A model generated the notes under the pieces. It was given only the letters and a program-made list of their open reading frames with translations. It did no database searches and was not told the DNA's origin. This document shows positions 34,754 to 44,565 of a stretch of DNA of 64,000 bases, in pieces (the stretch's first letter is position 1; the number at the start of each line of letters is the position of its first letter). This stretch comes from Algoriphagus sanaruensis (GTDB lineage: Bacteria; Bacteroidota; Bacteroidia; Cytophagales; Cyclobacteriaceae): the NCBI RefSeq assembly GCF_001593605.1, contig NZ_CP012836.1, positions 1 to 64,000 on the forward strand. Direction: 5' to 3'. Position numbers and translations under genes: made by a program.

Positions 34754-36058
34754 TCAAGAATTTAAATACTTCCGAATCGCCCTACCCAGCCTTTCAAACG
34801 TGTCTTTGAAAACCTCCTCATTTTCTTCTAAAAGTGTCACGCGAAATCCTCTTAAATCTGAACAAAAGGAAGAAATTGGTACCACGCAGATACGCTCGGA
34901 AGCTAACAAATAGTACACAAACCGCTTATCCAAAGGCATTGTCGAATCGCTAAGCCAAGAATCTAATAATTTTTGAAGACGTTCGTCCTCTATTGGAAGG
35001 GTTTGATTAGGAGTTAAAAGCCTCTCATCAAAAACGATCGTATTGTAAAATGCTCCTTGAGTTGGGTTAAATTTTATCCCCTCTATTGACCCCAATATTT
35101 CACTCATCCACTCACTTCTTTTTCCAATTTGAGCATTCGCCTCCTCTCGGTAAGCATGGTATTCTGGATGACTCATGATTCTCGGAATAGCCAATTGGGG
35201 CAGTATGGTGGAACACACTTCAATCATTTTGGCATTCTCAAGAGTCTGACAAAGCTTTGAAAATTCCTGGGAGGATTCTCTATTGTAAAATTCCATCCAT
35301 CCACATCTTGCTCCTGGCCATGGAAATTCCTTGGAAATCCCTTTTAGAGAAATTGCTGGCCGGCTTCCAATTACCTCAGCTAAGGCAACTGCTTTAATGC
35401 CATTATAGGTGATGTTCTGGTAGATTTCATCCGCAATCAGAAGAAGACTAAACTCCTCAGCGATTTTCACAAAGCCTTCTAAAACTTCCTTGGGATACAC
35501 CATTCCCGTTGGATTATCAGGATTAATAATCAAAATACCCACGATGGAAGGATTATACTTTACCTTCATATACAGGTCTTCCATATCAGGTAGCCACTGA
35601 TTATCCGGATCCAGTTTATAGGTAATAGGAGCCGTGTTGGCATGGGCAGCCTCTGCAGAGCTATGGGTAGAATAAGCAGGAGACGGCCCAATGATCCGCG
35701 CAGTAGGAATCAAAAATTGATACAATTTGGCGATAGCATCACCTAATCCATTGAAGAAAAGAATATCCTCAGCCGTAATTTGAGTCCCTTCTTTTTCATT
35801 GTTTAGCTGGGCCAAAAACTTACGGGTTTCCAAAACACCTTTGGAATCTGCGTATCCGTAGGTTTTATCTTCTTTGAGCAAATCGGCGATGATTGCCTTC
35901 ATCCAATCAGGCACGTGGTTACTTTTTTGGATGGGGTCACCGATATTTTCCCAAGTCATGGGATAGCCGAGAGCTTCGATTTGCCGGGCTTTTTTTACAA
36001 TACCTCGGATTTCGTAATTCAATTCTTCTGCTCCGGGTCTGAGGAGTAGCTGTCTCAT
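34754..36058 (-). CDS. PLP-dependent class I/II aminotransferase
   Basis: 434 residues of fold type I. Cofactor residues are visible: N182 in 'INPDNPTGMVYP', D210 and Y213 in 'IADEIYQ', the Schiff-base lysine K243 in 'SLKGISKEFPWPGARCGW', and the substrate-binding Arg in 'GFRVTLLE' near the C-terminus. It is longer than the typical 390-residue AspC type because of an insert near residues 355-385. It would transfer an amino group between an amino acid and a 2-oxo acid in the cytosol; the substrate is not clear. Single leftward gene. Confidence 0.9.
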   Translation of the reverse strand: MRQLLLRPGAEELNYEIRGIVKKARQIEALGYPMTWENIGDPIQKSNHVPDWMKAIIADLLKEDKTYGYADSKGVLETRKFLAQLNNEKEGTQITAEDILFFNGLGDAIAKLYQFLIPTARIIGPSPAYSTHSSAEAAHANTAPITYKLDPDNQWLPDMEDLYMKVKYNPSIVGILIINPDNPTGMVYPKEVLEGFVKIAEEFSLLLIADEIYQNITYNGIKAVALAEVIGSRPAISLKGISKEFPWPGARCGWMEFYNRESSQEFSKLCQTLENAKMIEVCSTILPQLAIPRIMSHPEYHAYREEANAQIGKRSEWMSEILGSIEGIKFNPTQGAFYNTIVFDERLLTPNQTLPIEDERLQKLLDSWLSDSTMPLDKRFVYYLLASERICVVPISSFCSDLRGFRVTLLEENEEVFKDTFERLGRAIRKYLNS

Positions 36059-36267
36059 AGGTCAATAGGCTGGTTTGGAAAAAATTCCGCTACAAAGTAA
36101 GGGAAAAGCAAATTGATATTTCAGGATTCGGCCAAAAACCAAAACAATAGAACAAGAAAAATGATATCATTCTAAACCTTCAAATCTGCAGATCGTTTGG
36201 GTACACTTATTTCCCTTTTGGGAAACGAACAGAAGCAATCTTAACTTACCGTCAAATAACTATTCCA

Positions 36268-37494
36268 GTGGTTCTTACTCGAATTCTACTCTTCTTGATC
36301 TTTCTTTCCTTGATTGATTGGTATACCTACCAAGCATTTAAAACAGCCTTTCCTTCCCAAACATGGATCAAGATTGGGTATTGGATTTTTTCATTTTTGG
36401 TCTATTCCTTTATTGTTTACGGATTTCTAACCTTCAGTCGAGAGAACATGAATCCAAATTTTGGAACTATGGTTTCCCTGATGATTTTGTCCTTGGTTCC
36501 CAAACTGATTATTCTCACCCTCCTTTTCGGTGAGGATCTTCTTCGGTTTATTACAGGAAGTTTTAAAGCAATTTCGGGTAGCCGTCAAGGGGACTTTTTA
36601 CCCGATCGTCGGAAATTCATCAGCCAAACGGCTCTGGTCCTATCAGCTATTCCCTTTGTAGGAATCCTTCATGGTGTCCTGATCGGGAAATACCGATATC
36701 GGGTTATGAAACATACGTTGGAATTTGAGGATTTGCCGGAGGAGTTTGATGGGTTTACCATCACTCAGATTTCGGATATCCATTCTGGTAGTTTTGATGA
36801 TAAAAAGAAACTAGAATACGGTATTGACCTAATCAACCAGCAAAACTCAGACGTCATTTTATTCACGGGGGATTTGGTCAATAATCACGCTGGGGAAATG
36901 GAGCCTTGGGTGGAAACATTTAAAAAACTCCATGCTCCAATGGGTAAATATTCGATTTTGGGAAACCATGACTATGGAGACTACATGTACTGGCCCAGCC
37001 AGGAGGCAAAGGCTGAAAATCTAAAGCGCTTATTTCAGGTACAGGAAGAACTTGGATTTAAACTGCTTCGAAATGAGCATGTCAAAATCCGAAAAGAAGG
37101 CGCAAGCATCGACCTAATCGGGGTTGAAAACTGGGGAAAAGGATTTGCGCAATACGGAGACTTGGCCAAAGCTGCCGCCGATCTTTCTGCTGAAAGTTTT
37201 AAAATCCTGATGAGTCACGATCCTTCCCACTTTGACGAAGAAGTAAAGAAATTTGCGCACCATATCCACCTTACGTTGAGTGGACATACACACGGGATGC
37301 AGTTTGGTATAGAGATTCCGGGCTGGATCAAATGGAGTCCTTCTTCCCTTCGCTATCCCAAATGGGCTGGATTATATGAGGAAATGGGTAAGTTTCTCCA
37401 TGTAAATCGGGGATTTGGATTCTTGGCATTTCCGGGAAGAGTTGGTATTTGGCCGGAGATTACGGTGCTGGAGTTGAAGAGAAAAAAGGGCTAA
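36268..37494 (+). CDS. Membrane-anchored metallophosphoesterase
   Basis: 408 residues, with GTG as the only plausible start. The N-terminal 110 residues hold three to four membrane segments ('ILLFLIFLSLIDWYTY', 'YWIFSFLVYSFIVYGFL', 'LMILSLVPKLIILTLLF') and another hydrophobic segment near 130-150. Then a calcineurin-like phosphoesterase domain: 'ITQISDIHSGSF', 'LFTGDLVNNH', 'LGNHDYGDY', 'LMSHDPSHF', 'LTLSGHTHGMQFG', supplying all metal ligands. The catalytic domain orientation resembles YkuE/YaeI-type enzymes associated with the envelope; substrate unknown. Confidence 0.9.
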   Translation: MVLTRILLFLIFLSLIDWYTYQAFKTAFPSQTWIKIGYWIFSFLVYSFIVYGFLTFSRENMNPNFGTMVSLMILSLVPKLIILTLLFGEDLLRFITGSFKAISGSRQGDFLPDRRKFISQTALVLSAIPFVGILHGVLIGKYRYRVMKHTLEFEDLPEEFDGFTITQISDIHSGSFDDKKKLEYGIDLINQQNSDVILFTGDLVNNHAGEMEPWVETFKKLHAPMGKYSILGNHDYGDYMYWPSQEAKAENLKRLFQVQEELGFKLLRNEHVKIRKEGASIDLIGVENWGKGFAQYGDLAKAAADLSAESFKILMSHDPSHFDEEVKKFAHHIHLTLSGHTHGMQFGIEIPGWIKWSPSSLRYPKWAGLYEEMGKFLHVNRGFGFLAFPGRVGIWPEITVLELKRKKG

Positions 37495-37519
37495 TCCTAG
37501 ATTATAAAATCGATTCAAT

Positions 37520-37571
37520 AGCTTGTACTGCTGAAACATAATATTGTGTATTGGCAATACAAGCTTTTTTT
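37520..37571 (+). terminator. Possible terminator of the metallophosphoesterase gene
   Basis: 8-bp stem agcttgta (37520-37527) and tacaagct (37558-37565), followed by seven Ts; the long loop contains a 15-bp palindrome centred at 37554. Confidence 0.4.
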
Positions 37572-37730
37572 AATTACACTGATTTCCAATAATTTAAATT
37601 AGAAAGATAATTTTTTTCGACTAATGGCCTTTCTGTATCAAAAAGGCATTTTCTTCAAAACAACTTTACTCTAGTCCTATTCTTTAAGATCAAATCCACA
37701 AGGATTATTTTCATTCAGATTCTTAAACCA

Positions 37731-38372
37731 TTAATGAAAGCTGATTTGAATCCCCAAACTTCCCTGAATATCTGTAGCCCGCCTTACATAACTTCTATCG
37801 GACTGATTGATGATAATCTCACTGCCATTTAATCCCCCATATCCTCCTCTTACTATTAGGTTGACATCATAAACCCCGTTTTTATCCTTTATAAGGACAT
37901 AGGATAGTCCTAACCCTCCGAAAAGACGGTTATAATTTAGAATAAATCTGGAAGGGCTTTCTCCATGAATCAATTGTAATAGCCCAAATCCCAGTTCAGG
38001 ACTCACCATAAATCTTCTGTGAAGGTGGAATGTGTGGTAAATTAAAACACCGCTCTCTTTAAATCGCGCATCCTCGAATATCCCCCCCAGGAAATTATTT
38101 TCAAGGACTGAAGCACTCTGATTTAGGGTATAAAGCCCAATTCCTGGGTAACCACCGATTCGTGCATTTATCCTGAGGTTATATCCTATTCCTAATTGAT
38201 ATGCGTATCCTAAAAATGAGCCCTTTCCAAAATCTCTATTGACCAGTTCCAAGGTTGGTTCTATCATCAGCCTACCTTTGCCCGGGTTCTTATTTGAGTC
38301 CAACTCTTGGGAATAAGCCACTTGAAACGCCATTAAAAACAACGCCAAAACGTAGCAAAATATATTTTTCAT
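37731..38372 (-). CDS. Outer-membrane beta-barrel-like protein, unrecognised
   Basis: 213 residues. Signal peptide 'IFCYVLALFLMAFQVAYSQ'. The mature part alternates short aromatic-flanked beta strands ('GYAYQLGIGYNLRINARIGG', 'VLIYHTFHLHRRFMVSPELG', 'FGGLGLSYVLIKDKNG', ending 'GSLGIQISFH'), with a C-terminal aromatic-histidine end as in outer-membrane barrels. I cannot name a family. Its start overlaps the stop of the small lipoprotein gene upstream by 4 bp, so the two are coupled and probably work together in the outer membrane. Confidence 0.8.
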   Translation of the reverse strand: MKNIFCYVLALFLMAFQVAYSQELDSNKNPGKGRLMIEPTLELVNRDFGKGSFLGYAYQLGIGYNLRINARIGGYPGIGLYTLNQSASVLENNFLGGIFEDARFKESGVLIYHTFHLHRRFMVSPELGFGLLQLIHGESPSRFILNYNRLFGGLGLSYVLIKDKNGVYDVNLIVRGGYGGLNGSEIIINQSDRSYVRRATDIQGSLGIQISFH

Positions 38373-38785
38373 TTTTCCACAGCGGTTAAATCACCCAATG
38401 ACACTACTCCGAAAGCATCTCGCTCGGATGAGAATACCTCCGTGTAATTCCTAAAGTTCTTTTCCCCATTAAAATCAATCTCGAACCTATAAGGCGGTTT
38501 GATCTGCAAATAGTAGAAGTTGTTAAAATTTTTTGAGGGAACAACAAACCTGAATCTTCCGGACAAATCGGTCCTCACCGTATAAATGGAGGAAATTGAA
38601 ACAGGATTTTGAAAATCAGTAAAATCCAACTCCTGCGTCAAAACCAGCTCGACTCCAGAAATAGGCTGACCAGATTCATTCACCAGTCTTCCAGAAAAAG
38701 TATCAAAACTGTCATGAATAAATTCCTGACAACCATTGAATAAAAAAGCCAGAAACAAAACAACCAAGTGATCTATCTTTCTCAT
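38369..38785 (-). CDS. Lipoprotein with carboxypeptidase-regulatory-like domain
   Basis: 138 residues from the ATG at 38783-38785, which places the lipobox ('LAFLFNGC') correctly; an earlier in-frame ATG 27 bp upstream would add charged residues before it. The mature part contains a transthyretin-like/CarboxypepD_reg beta-sandwich: 'FSGRLVNESGQPISGVELVL', 'RTDLSGRFRFVVP', 'FYYLQIKPPYRFEI'. Such domains are common as surface-protein modules in Bacteroidota. Coupled by a 4-bp overlap to the barrel-like protein gene. Confidence 0.8.
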   Translation of the reverse strand: MRKIDHLVVLFLAFLFNGCQEFIHDSFDTFSGRLVNESGQPISGVELVLTQELDFTDFQNPVSISSIYTVRTDLSGRFRFVVPSKNFNNFYYLQIKPPYRFEIDFNGEKNFRNYTEVFSSERDAFGVVSLGDLTAVEK

Positions 38786-39006
38786 CTTCTCTTTACCCCA
38801 AATAAATTCCATCCAAAAATGCCATTTTTTATTACCCTTGAAGAAACCCCATACAAAAACTCTAACTCTTCATTTTGAGCTAAAATATTCCCTGTTTAAT
38901 TCAGGCGCCCCCCTCCAAAGACGCGATTAGGTATTGATATAAACGTATAAGAATTAGAATTATAAACCTGAACGGACTTTTGCAAAATCATTTGATTGGA
39001 TTTTAC

Positions 39007-39204
39007 TTATTCATCCCCTTTTTTCAACCCAGACCTTAAAACCAATCCCTGCGAAATCACAGTCAATCCCATCGCAATTGCTGTGAAATTTGGGATGTTA
39101 TCCCTTCCCTCCATCCAAAAACCGCTATGCCACAAAGACAAACCACCGATGACAAATGCGGCTAGGATCAAAACCAAATGAAAATACTTTCTCCTTTTAC
39201 TCAT
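39007..39204 (-). CDS. Small two-helix membrane protein, hypothetical
   Basis: 65 residues: basic start 'SKRRKYFH', first membrane helix 'LVLILAAFVIGGLSLW', polar loop 'EGRDNIPN', second helix 'FTAIAMGLTVISQGLVL', basic tail. This composition is typical of a true small inner-membrane protein and the antisense frame is not convincing. No family recognised. It stands alone between the lipoprotein gene and ettA. Confidence 0.65.
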   Translation of the reverse strand: MSKRRKYFHLVLILAAFVIGGLSLWHSGFWMEGRDNIPNFTAIAMGLTVISQGLVLRSGLKKGDE

Positions 39205-39249
39205 CTGAAAGAAAACTAATTCTAAAGTAATAACTCAAAAGTTTTTTAG

Positions 39250-39295
39250 AAACACAAAGCCCCTCGACGATTTCTCTTCGAGGGGCTTTGTGTTT
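39250..39295 (-). terminator. Long perfect hairpin downstream of ettA
   Basis: 18-bp perfect inverted repeat, left arm 39250-39267 (aaacacaaagcccctcga), right arm 39278-39295, 10-nt loop. It lies 80 bp past the ettA stop. The arms carry A- and T-ends on both sides, so it may terminate in either direction. Confidence 0.7.
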
Positions 39296-39374
39296 AACTC
39301 TTATGTAAAGCTTGAATATCGCCTTGGACAACACTCATACTGACAATCTGAATACCGCAAACTGGGACTTCTTA

Positions 39375-41054
39375 CTATTTCAAGTTTTTATAACGAATCC
39401 TTTTCGGAGTCAAATCACCCAATCGCTTCTTCTTGTTTTCCTCGTAATCGGAGAAGTTGCCTTCGAACCAATAGACCTGAGAGTCGCCTTCAAAAGCCAA
39501 GATATGGGTACAGATTCGATCCAGGAACCAACGGTCGTGAGAGATAATCACCGCACAACCACCGAAGTTTTCCAAAGCTTCTTCCAAAGCCCGTAGTGTA
39601 TTCACATCGAGATCGTTGGTAGGCTCATCAAGTAGGAGCAAGTTTCCGCCTTCTTTTAGGGTGATAGCCAAATGAACTCGGTTACGCTCACCACCAGAAA
39701 GTACGCCTACTTTTTTCTCCTGATCTGAACCGGCAAAGTTAAACTTGGACACATAAGCCCTTGAATTGACTTCCTTGTTTCCCAACTTCATCAACTCATT
39801 TCCTCCTGAGATCAATTGGTAAACCGTCTTGTTTGGATCAAGCTGATCATGCTCCTGATCGACATAAGCTAGTTTTACAGTTTCTCCAACTTCAAAATTT
39901 CCAGAATCTGGTTTTTCTTGTCCAGTAATCAATTTGAAAAGAGTTGTTTTACCGGCACCGTTTGGTCCGATGATACCAACGATTCCACCTTGAGGCAAAG
40001 AGAAGCTGAGATTTTCAAAAAGCAATTTGTCTCCATAAGCTTTGGAGACATTATTCACTTCAATCACCTTTGCTCCTAATCTTGGTCCCGGAGGAATGAA
40101 AAGCTCGAGTTTGGCTTCTTTTTCCTTTGCTTCCTCACCGACAAGTTTGTCATACGCATTCAAACGCGCTTTTCCTTTGGATTGACGCGCCTTGGGTGAC
40201 ATTCGAATCCATTCCAATTCCCGCTCAAGAGTTTTTTGACGCTTTGACTCCGTCTTTTCTTCTTGCTTCAATCGGTTTTGCTTTTGATCTAACCAAGAAG
40301 AATAGTTTCCTTTCCATGGAATGCCTTCACCACGATCAAGTTCAAGAATCCAACCGGCAACATTGTCCAAGAAATAGCGGTCGTGGGTTACGGCAATGAC
40401 CGTTCCTTTGTAATTCTGTAAGTGCTGCTCCAACCAATGCACAGATTCCGCATCAAGGTGGTTGGTAGGTTCATCAAGCAAAAGCACGTCCGGCTCCTGA
40501 AGAAGTAGTCTACATAGAGCTACCCGTCTTTTTTCTCCTCCGGAAAGGTTAGCCACATTGGCATCTGCGGGAGGAAGACGAAGAGCGTCCATCGCTTTGT
40601 CCAGCATCACATCCAATTCCCATGCATTGGCTGCATCCAGTTTTTCCTGAACTTCTCCTTGGCGGGTAATCAACTTGTCCATCGCATCAGGATCTTCCAT
40701 TAAGGCAGGATCCATGAATTTCTCGTTGATTTCTTCAAATTCTTTGAGCAAAGCCACAGTCCCTGCTACGGCCTCTTCCACCACTTCTTTGACTGTCTTG
40801 GTAGGGTCGAGTTTTGGCTCCTGCTCAAGCATCCCGACGGTGTATCCAGGTGACCAAACGACCTCTCCCAAAAATTCTTTGTCCATCCCGGCAATAATCC
40901 GCAACAAGGATGACTTACCAGATCCATTTAGACCTAAGACGCCGATTTTGGCTCCGTAAAAAAATGAGAGGTAAATATCTTTTAGAACCTTTTTCTGAGG
41001 GGGATAGATTTTGGATACTCCCGCCATCGAAAAGATGATTTTTTCTGAGCTCAT
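39375..41054 (-). CDS. ettA: Energy-dependent translational throttle protein EttA
   Basis: 559 residues, the EttA length. Two ABC domains: '[17 protein letters not shown]' and '[16 protein letters not shown]' in the first, '[16 protein letters not shown]' and '[15 protein letters not shown]' in the second, each with 'LLDEPTNxLD'. The inter-domain linker includes '[20 protein letters not shown]', diagnostic of EttA. Its N-terminal '[18 protein letters not shown]' is also typical. EttA binds the ribosomal E site and gates early elongation according to the ATP/ADP ratio. Single leftward gene. Confidence 0.96.
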   Translation of the reverse strand: MSSEKIIFSMAGVSKIYPPQKKVLKDIYLSFFYGAKIGVLGLNGSGKSSLLRIIAGMDKEFLGEVVWSPGYTVGMLEQEPKLDPTKTVKEVVEEAVAGTVALLKEFEEINEKFMDPALMEDPDAMDKLITRQGEVQEKLDAANAWELDVMLDKAMDALRLPPADANVANLSGGEKRRVALCRLLLQEPDVLLLDEPTNHLDAESVHWLEQHLQNYKGTVIAVTHDRYFLDNVAGWILELDRGEGIPWKGNYSSWLDQKQNRLKQEEKTESKRQKTLERELEWIRMSPKARQSKGKARLNAYDKLVGEEAKEKEAKLELFIPPGPRLGAKVIEVNNVSKAYGDKLLFENLSFSLPQGGIVGIIGPNGAGKTTLFKLITGQEKPDSGNFEVGETVKLAYVDQEHDQLDPNKTVYQLISGGNELMKLGNKEVNSRAYVSKFNFAGSDQEKKVGVLSGGERNRVHLAITLKEGGNLLLLDEPTNDLDVNTLRALEEALENFGGCAVIISHDRWFLDRICTHILAFEGDSQVYWFEGNFSDYEENKKKRLGDLTPKRIRYKNLK

Positions 41055-41184
41055 GGGTTGTTTTTAACTTGTTCTGACTGAATCGGCAAAGATGGCAAAA
41101 ATATCCCTTTCTTAGGATAAGTGCGCTGTAATTGATTATTTTGCGCAAAATTGAGAACAACCACCTATAACCTATTGCAGTGAG

Positions 41185-42432
41185 ATGGAACATCCCTATG
41201 GATATATTAAAGACGGTAAGGTCTTTTTAAAAGGATTTTTGGGCAAACCCGATCGGGAAATCGGTGAAGTAAAGGAAGACGAAACCTCTACTCTCAATTA
41301 TTTTGAAGCACGATTTGAGCAAATTAAAGATAAGGTAGCCAAGCTGAAGGCAGATATTCAGGAAAACCAAAACAAGGGTTCTTTCTTGATGAAGCTTATT
41401 CACCTTCGTGACTCACTTTTTGAATCTGATGCCTTGGGTGATTTTATACCACTCATCGAAGAACTCAACGAGCAAGAAGCCTATCTGAATGAAATCATCC
41501 AATCCAATAGAACTAAAAATCTTGAGGTCAAGAAAGGGTTGATTCTGGAGGCAGAAGCCATGAAGAATGACACCGATTGGAAGGAGACTGCTGAAAAATT
41601 CAAAGAATTAAAACTCCGCTGGATCAAAACCGGTCCTGTCGATAAGGAAATCCACGAAGAAATTGAGAAAGAATTTAACGATGCGGTGCAGACATTCTTT
41701 GAAAACCGTCGTCATTTCTTCGAAGGACTCGCACTACAAGCTGAAGAGAATATCAAAGTGTATGAGGCGCTAGTCGTGCAAGCAAGAGAAGCGCATGATC
41801 TTCCAGATGCCAAAATGGCTTTTGAGATTTCAAAACGAATCCAAAAAGAATGGAAGGAGGCTGGCAAAGTGCCTGCTGAAAAGAGACAGCCTCTTTGGGA
41901 TGAGTTTTCAAAATTGAATAACCGCATATTCTCACGATACAAACGAGGATTAAATCCAGGACCACAAATGCATCCTCGTGAAGTCCTGAAAAAAATTGAG
42001 GCTATGGTGGAGGAATTGAAAAAAATGGCCCATCAGCCAAGTTCATTTCAGATCACCTCAAGGGCAAAGGCGATTCAAGAAGATTGGAAAAAACTGCCAC
42101 AGCGAAAACCAAAGGAAGCCAACCTCCCGGCGCGCTCCTACCAGTTTTTCATGGACATCATTTTCGAAAAAGCCTTTTTGGAAAAACTCTCCCATAGTAA
42201 GTACGAGGACTTTGATCAGAAGCCAATAACCGAGCAAAATCAGATCAAATCATCGATTCTAAAAGATCTTCTTCACCGAGATCAAACCGAACTGGAGACC
42301 ATGCAAAGCAATTCCGAAAACTTCAGGGTACAGACTCCTGACTTCGAAATGATGATGCGCAAAAAACTTTCTGGCCTCAAAAGAAAAGTAGATGTAAAAA
42401 ACTATATTTTGAAGCAACTTTCTCCTCGATAA
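41185..42432 (+). CDS. DUF349 protein
   Basis: 415 residues, acidic/basic alternating, fully helical. It contains several DUF349 repeats: 'KKGLILEAEAMKNDTDWKET', 'FKELKLRWIKTGPV', then 'AKMAFEISKRIQKEWKEAGKV' with 'RQPLWDEFSKLNNRIFSRYK', and 'SRAKAIQEDWKKLPQRKP'. The function of the family is not firmly established. No signal peptide. It is divergent from ettA with 130 bp between starts and is followed by the DUF2795 gene 76 bp downstream. Confidence 0.87.
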   Translation: MEHPYGYIKDGKVFLKGFLGKPDREIGEVKEDETSTLNYFEARFEQIKDKVAKLKADIQENQNKGSFLMKLIHLRDSLFESDALGDFIPLIEELNEQEAYLNEIIQSNRTKNLEVKKGLILEAEAMKNDTDWKETAEKFKELKLRWIKTGPVDKEIHEEIEKEFNDAVQTFFENRRHFFEGLALQAEENIKVYEALVVQAREAHDLPDAKMAFEISKRIQKEWKEAGKVPAEKRQPLWDEFSKLNNRIFSRYKRGLNPGPQMHPREVLKKIEAMVEELKKMAHQPSSFQITSRAKAIQEDWKKLPQRKPKEANLPARSYQFFMDIIFEKAFLEKLSHSKYEDFDQKPITEQNQIKSSILKDLLHRDQTELETMQSNSENFRVQTPDFEMMMRKKLSGLKRKVDVKNYILKQLSPR

Positions 42433-42508
42433 TGAGTAGAAACTACTTATCAAAAAAATCCGTATTCTTGCAACCTTAAAAATCCGGAACACCTTTAAAA
42501 TTAACGCT

Positions 42509-42730
42509 ATGTACTGGACACTTGAACTAGCTTCCTATCTTGAGGACGCTCCTTGGCCAGCCACCAAGGATGAGCTTATTGATTATGCCATCCGATCTGG
42601 CGCCCCACTTGAAGTAGTGGAAAACCTTCAAGAGCTCGAAGACGACGGAGAGCCTTACGAGACCATCGAAGAAATCTGGCCGGATTACCCGACTAAGGAT
42701 GATTTCTTCTTTAATGAAGACGAATATTAA
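42509..42730 (+). CDS. DUF2795 protein
   Basis: 73 residues, very acidic (pI low; tail 'DDFFFNEDEY'). 'LEDAPWPATKDELIDYAIR' and 'GAPLEVVENLQELEDDGEPY' define the DUF2795 family, abundant and highly conserved in Bacteroidota but of unknown function. The 18-residue N-terminus 'YWTLELASY' is part of the family. A -7-like word TATTCTTG lies 38 bp upstream of the ATG. Closed by the bidirectional terminator at 42733-42760. Confidence 0.9.
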   Translation: MYWTLELASYLEDAPWPATKDELIDYAIRSGAPLEVVENLQELEDDGEPYETIEEIWPDYPTKDDFFFNEDEY

Positions 42731-42732
42731 TT

Positions 42733-42760
42733 GTAAAACCCCGGAAATCCGGGGTTTTAC
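42733..42760. terminator. Bidirectional terminator
   Basis: 12-bp perfect stem gtaaaaccccgg (42733-42744) with its complement at 42749-42760 and a 4-nt loop. It separates the convergent DUF2795 and LytTR genes. Confidence 0.85.
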
Positions 42761-42763
42761 TTT

Positions 42764-43495
42764 TTACAGGCCTAGCACTTGCTTGAGTCGGGAATATCCA
42801 GTTTTGCTAACTGGCACTTTTTGCATAGTTCGGAGTTTGACAAAATAGCTATCCCGTTCGTAGGGCTCAATCCCTGAGATTTCTTGAATATTCACCATAA
42901 AGGATCGGTGAACCCTTGCAAATCGTGCAGGATCTAAACTTTCCTCAAGATGCTTCATGGTCATTTTTTTCAAAAATTTACCCGAAGCCGTATGAATTCC
43001 GATGTAATCATCCTCCGCCTCAAAATAAATCACTTCCTGTACAGGAATTACTTTGATGTCATTTTTGACTCTTACCACCAGTCTATTATTCTTTTCGGCT
43101 AATAAGTGAGCGTCAGGATCAGCCTCTTTTTCTGGTTCTTTCTCCGAAAAAGAAAGAAATCTATCTATAGCCTGGGCAAATCTATCTTTTGAAAATGGCT
43201 TCAACAGATAATCTAACGCTTTGGCATCAAATGCCTTTAGCGCGTACTGGTCAAACGCCGTGGTAAAAATAACCGCTGGAGGTTCTTCCAAGAGTTCGAG
43301 CATTTCAAATCCGGTGATTTTGGGCATTTGAACATCTAAAAAGATCAAGTCAGGCTGATGCAAATGAATGGCCTTGAGTCCTTCAAATCCATCATGACAG
43401 ACTTGGACTACTTCTACTTCTGCGTAATTCCGCAAAAACTCTTGGATTATCCCAGCCGCAAGGGGCTCATCATCTATAATTATTGCTTTAATCAT
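42764..43495 (-). CDS. LytTR-family response regulator
   Basis: 243 residues. N-terminal receiver domain with the acidic pair 'DDEP' (8-9), phospho-acceptor D54 in 'LIFLDVQMPK', the conserved Thr ('VIFTTAFDQ') and Lys ('YLLKPF'). C-terminal LytTR DNA-binding domain: 'NRLVVRVKNDIKVIPVQEVI', 'IHTASGKFLKKMTMKHLEE', 'RFARVHRSFMVNI'. It would bind DNA when phosphorylated by the histidine kinase encoded directly upstream (4-bp overlap). Target genes unknown; autoregulation of the three-gene operon with the LiaF-like protein is plausible. Confidence 0.93.
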   Translation of the reverse strand: MIKAIIIDDEPLAAGIIQEFLRNYAEVEVVQVCHDGFEGLKAIHLHQPDLIFLDVQMPKITGFEMLELLEEPPAVIFTTAFDQYALKAFDAKALDYLLKPFSKDRFAQAIDRFLSFSEKEPEKEADPDAHLLAEKNNRLVVRVKNDIKVIPVQEVIYFEAEDDYIGIHTASGKFLKKMTMKHLEESLDPARFARVHRSFMVNIQEISGIEPYERDSYFVKLRTMQKVPVSKTGYSRLKQVLGL

Positions 43496-44532
43496 TGAAA
43501 CTGTGGGATCTTTAATTCGACACTGAATCGACCATCGGAATGTTCCTTTTTCAACAAATCATTCCGACCAAATAATAAATATAATCGCCGCTCCACCGAG
43601 CTAAGGCCAAAGCCTGTTCCCGCTTCGGTGGTCACTTCCGAATCGTAAGGGTTTGAAATTCGGACTATCAAATACTTTTCTTGTTCATGCGCTGAAAGGT
43701 CAATCCCAACTTCACCTGTCACCCCATACAAGCCATACTTTATCGCATTTTCCAAAAGTGGCTGAATCAGCAATGGAGGAATTTTAGCACCTAGTACTTT
43801 TTCGTTAATGGTCATCGAAACTTGCAATCGGTGTCCAAATCGAACCTTTTCAATTTCCAGATACATTCTCAAATAATCCAACTCCTCCTGAAGGGAAATT
43901 TTTGTGGTGGTATCTTTTCGGATGGTACCTCTCAGGAAATCAGAAAGTAAAATCACCATTTCTCTTGCCTTTTCAGGCTGAGCTACCACCAAAGCATTAA
44001 TGGAATTGAGGCTATTGAACAAAAAATGAGGCTGAAGTTGCTGTCGCAGTTGAGCCAATTCAGCGTCTTTAGACAATTGAAGCATTTTTGCTTCCCGTTT
44101 ATTTAGCTCCTCCTGCTGTTCAATTTTGGAGACGGCTAAGGCCAGAAAAGCAATCAATTGATCGGCTAACCCTAAAACCATCCATCTTAGGTTCCGGCTA
44201 TTTTCTAACAGCTCCCAATAGACTGTTTCCTCTTCAAACCACCATTTTAGGAGAAACTGATGAGTCCAAATACTTAAGCTACTGAGCGCCACTGGAACCA
44301 AAAAAACTAACCACAGATTTTTCCCTTTTGGAGAAAAAAGTCCAAAAACCCGATCCAAAATCCAGATTCCTCCGACGAAAAGCAGTGAAAAGAAGAACCC
44401 ATCGGTTAATGCGATTTCGGATTCTATCCCGCTGGAATCGAGTAAAAAGAAAGTCCCCGAAAGCCAGATTATTCCGGCTCCGGGGAGGATTAATTTACCA
44501 AGATTAGGATTTGAAAAAGCGTTAAAAAGCAA
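43492..44532 (-). CDS. LytS-type sensor histidine kinase
   Basis: 346 residues, starting at TTG (44530-44532) because no ATG lies near. The N-terminal 135 residues hold about four membrane helices ('LILPGAGIIWLSGTFFLL', 'GFFFSLLFVGGIWILD', 'LWLVFLVPVALSSLSIW', 'LGLADQLIAFLALAV'). A short coiled coil leads to the HisKA_4/His_kinase domain with H169 in 'QLQPHFLFNSLNSINAL', then the ATPase ('PPLLIQPLLENAIKYGL', 'GTGFGLSSVERRL'). It phosphorylates the LytTR regulator encoded next (overlap 4 bp). No extracellular sensor domain is present, so sensing is probably intramembrane, as in LiaS-like kinases. Confidence 0.92.
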   Translation of the reverse strand: MLFNAFSNPNLGKLILPGAGIIWLSGTFFLLDSSGIESEIALTDGFFFSLLFVGGIWILDRVFGLFSPKGKNLWLVFLVPVALSSLSIWTHQFLLKWWFEEETVYWELLENSRNLRWMVLGLADQLIAFLALAVSKIEQQEELNKREAKMLQLSKDAELAQLRQQLQPHFLFNSLNSINALVVAQPEKAREMVILLSDFLRGTIRKDTTTKISLQEELDYLRMYLEIEKVRFGHRLQVSMTINEKVLGAKIPPLLIQPLLENAIKYGLYGVTGEVGIDLSAHEQEKYLIVRISNPYDSEVTTEAGTGFGLSSVERRLYLLFGRNDLLKKEHSDGRFSVELKIPQFQ

Positions 44533-44565
44533 GGCTAGGAGTAGTTAATAGTTGGTTTAAGGTCG

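Noticed and set aside
37623..37650. Second hairpin (aatggccttt with aaaaaggcatt) upstream of the barrel-gene stop
   Set aside because: One-base bulge and no U-run in either direction; too weak to call.
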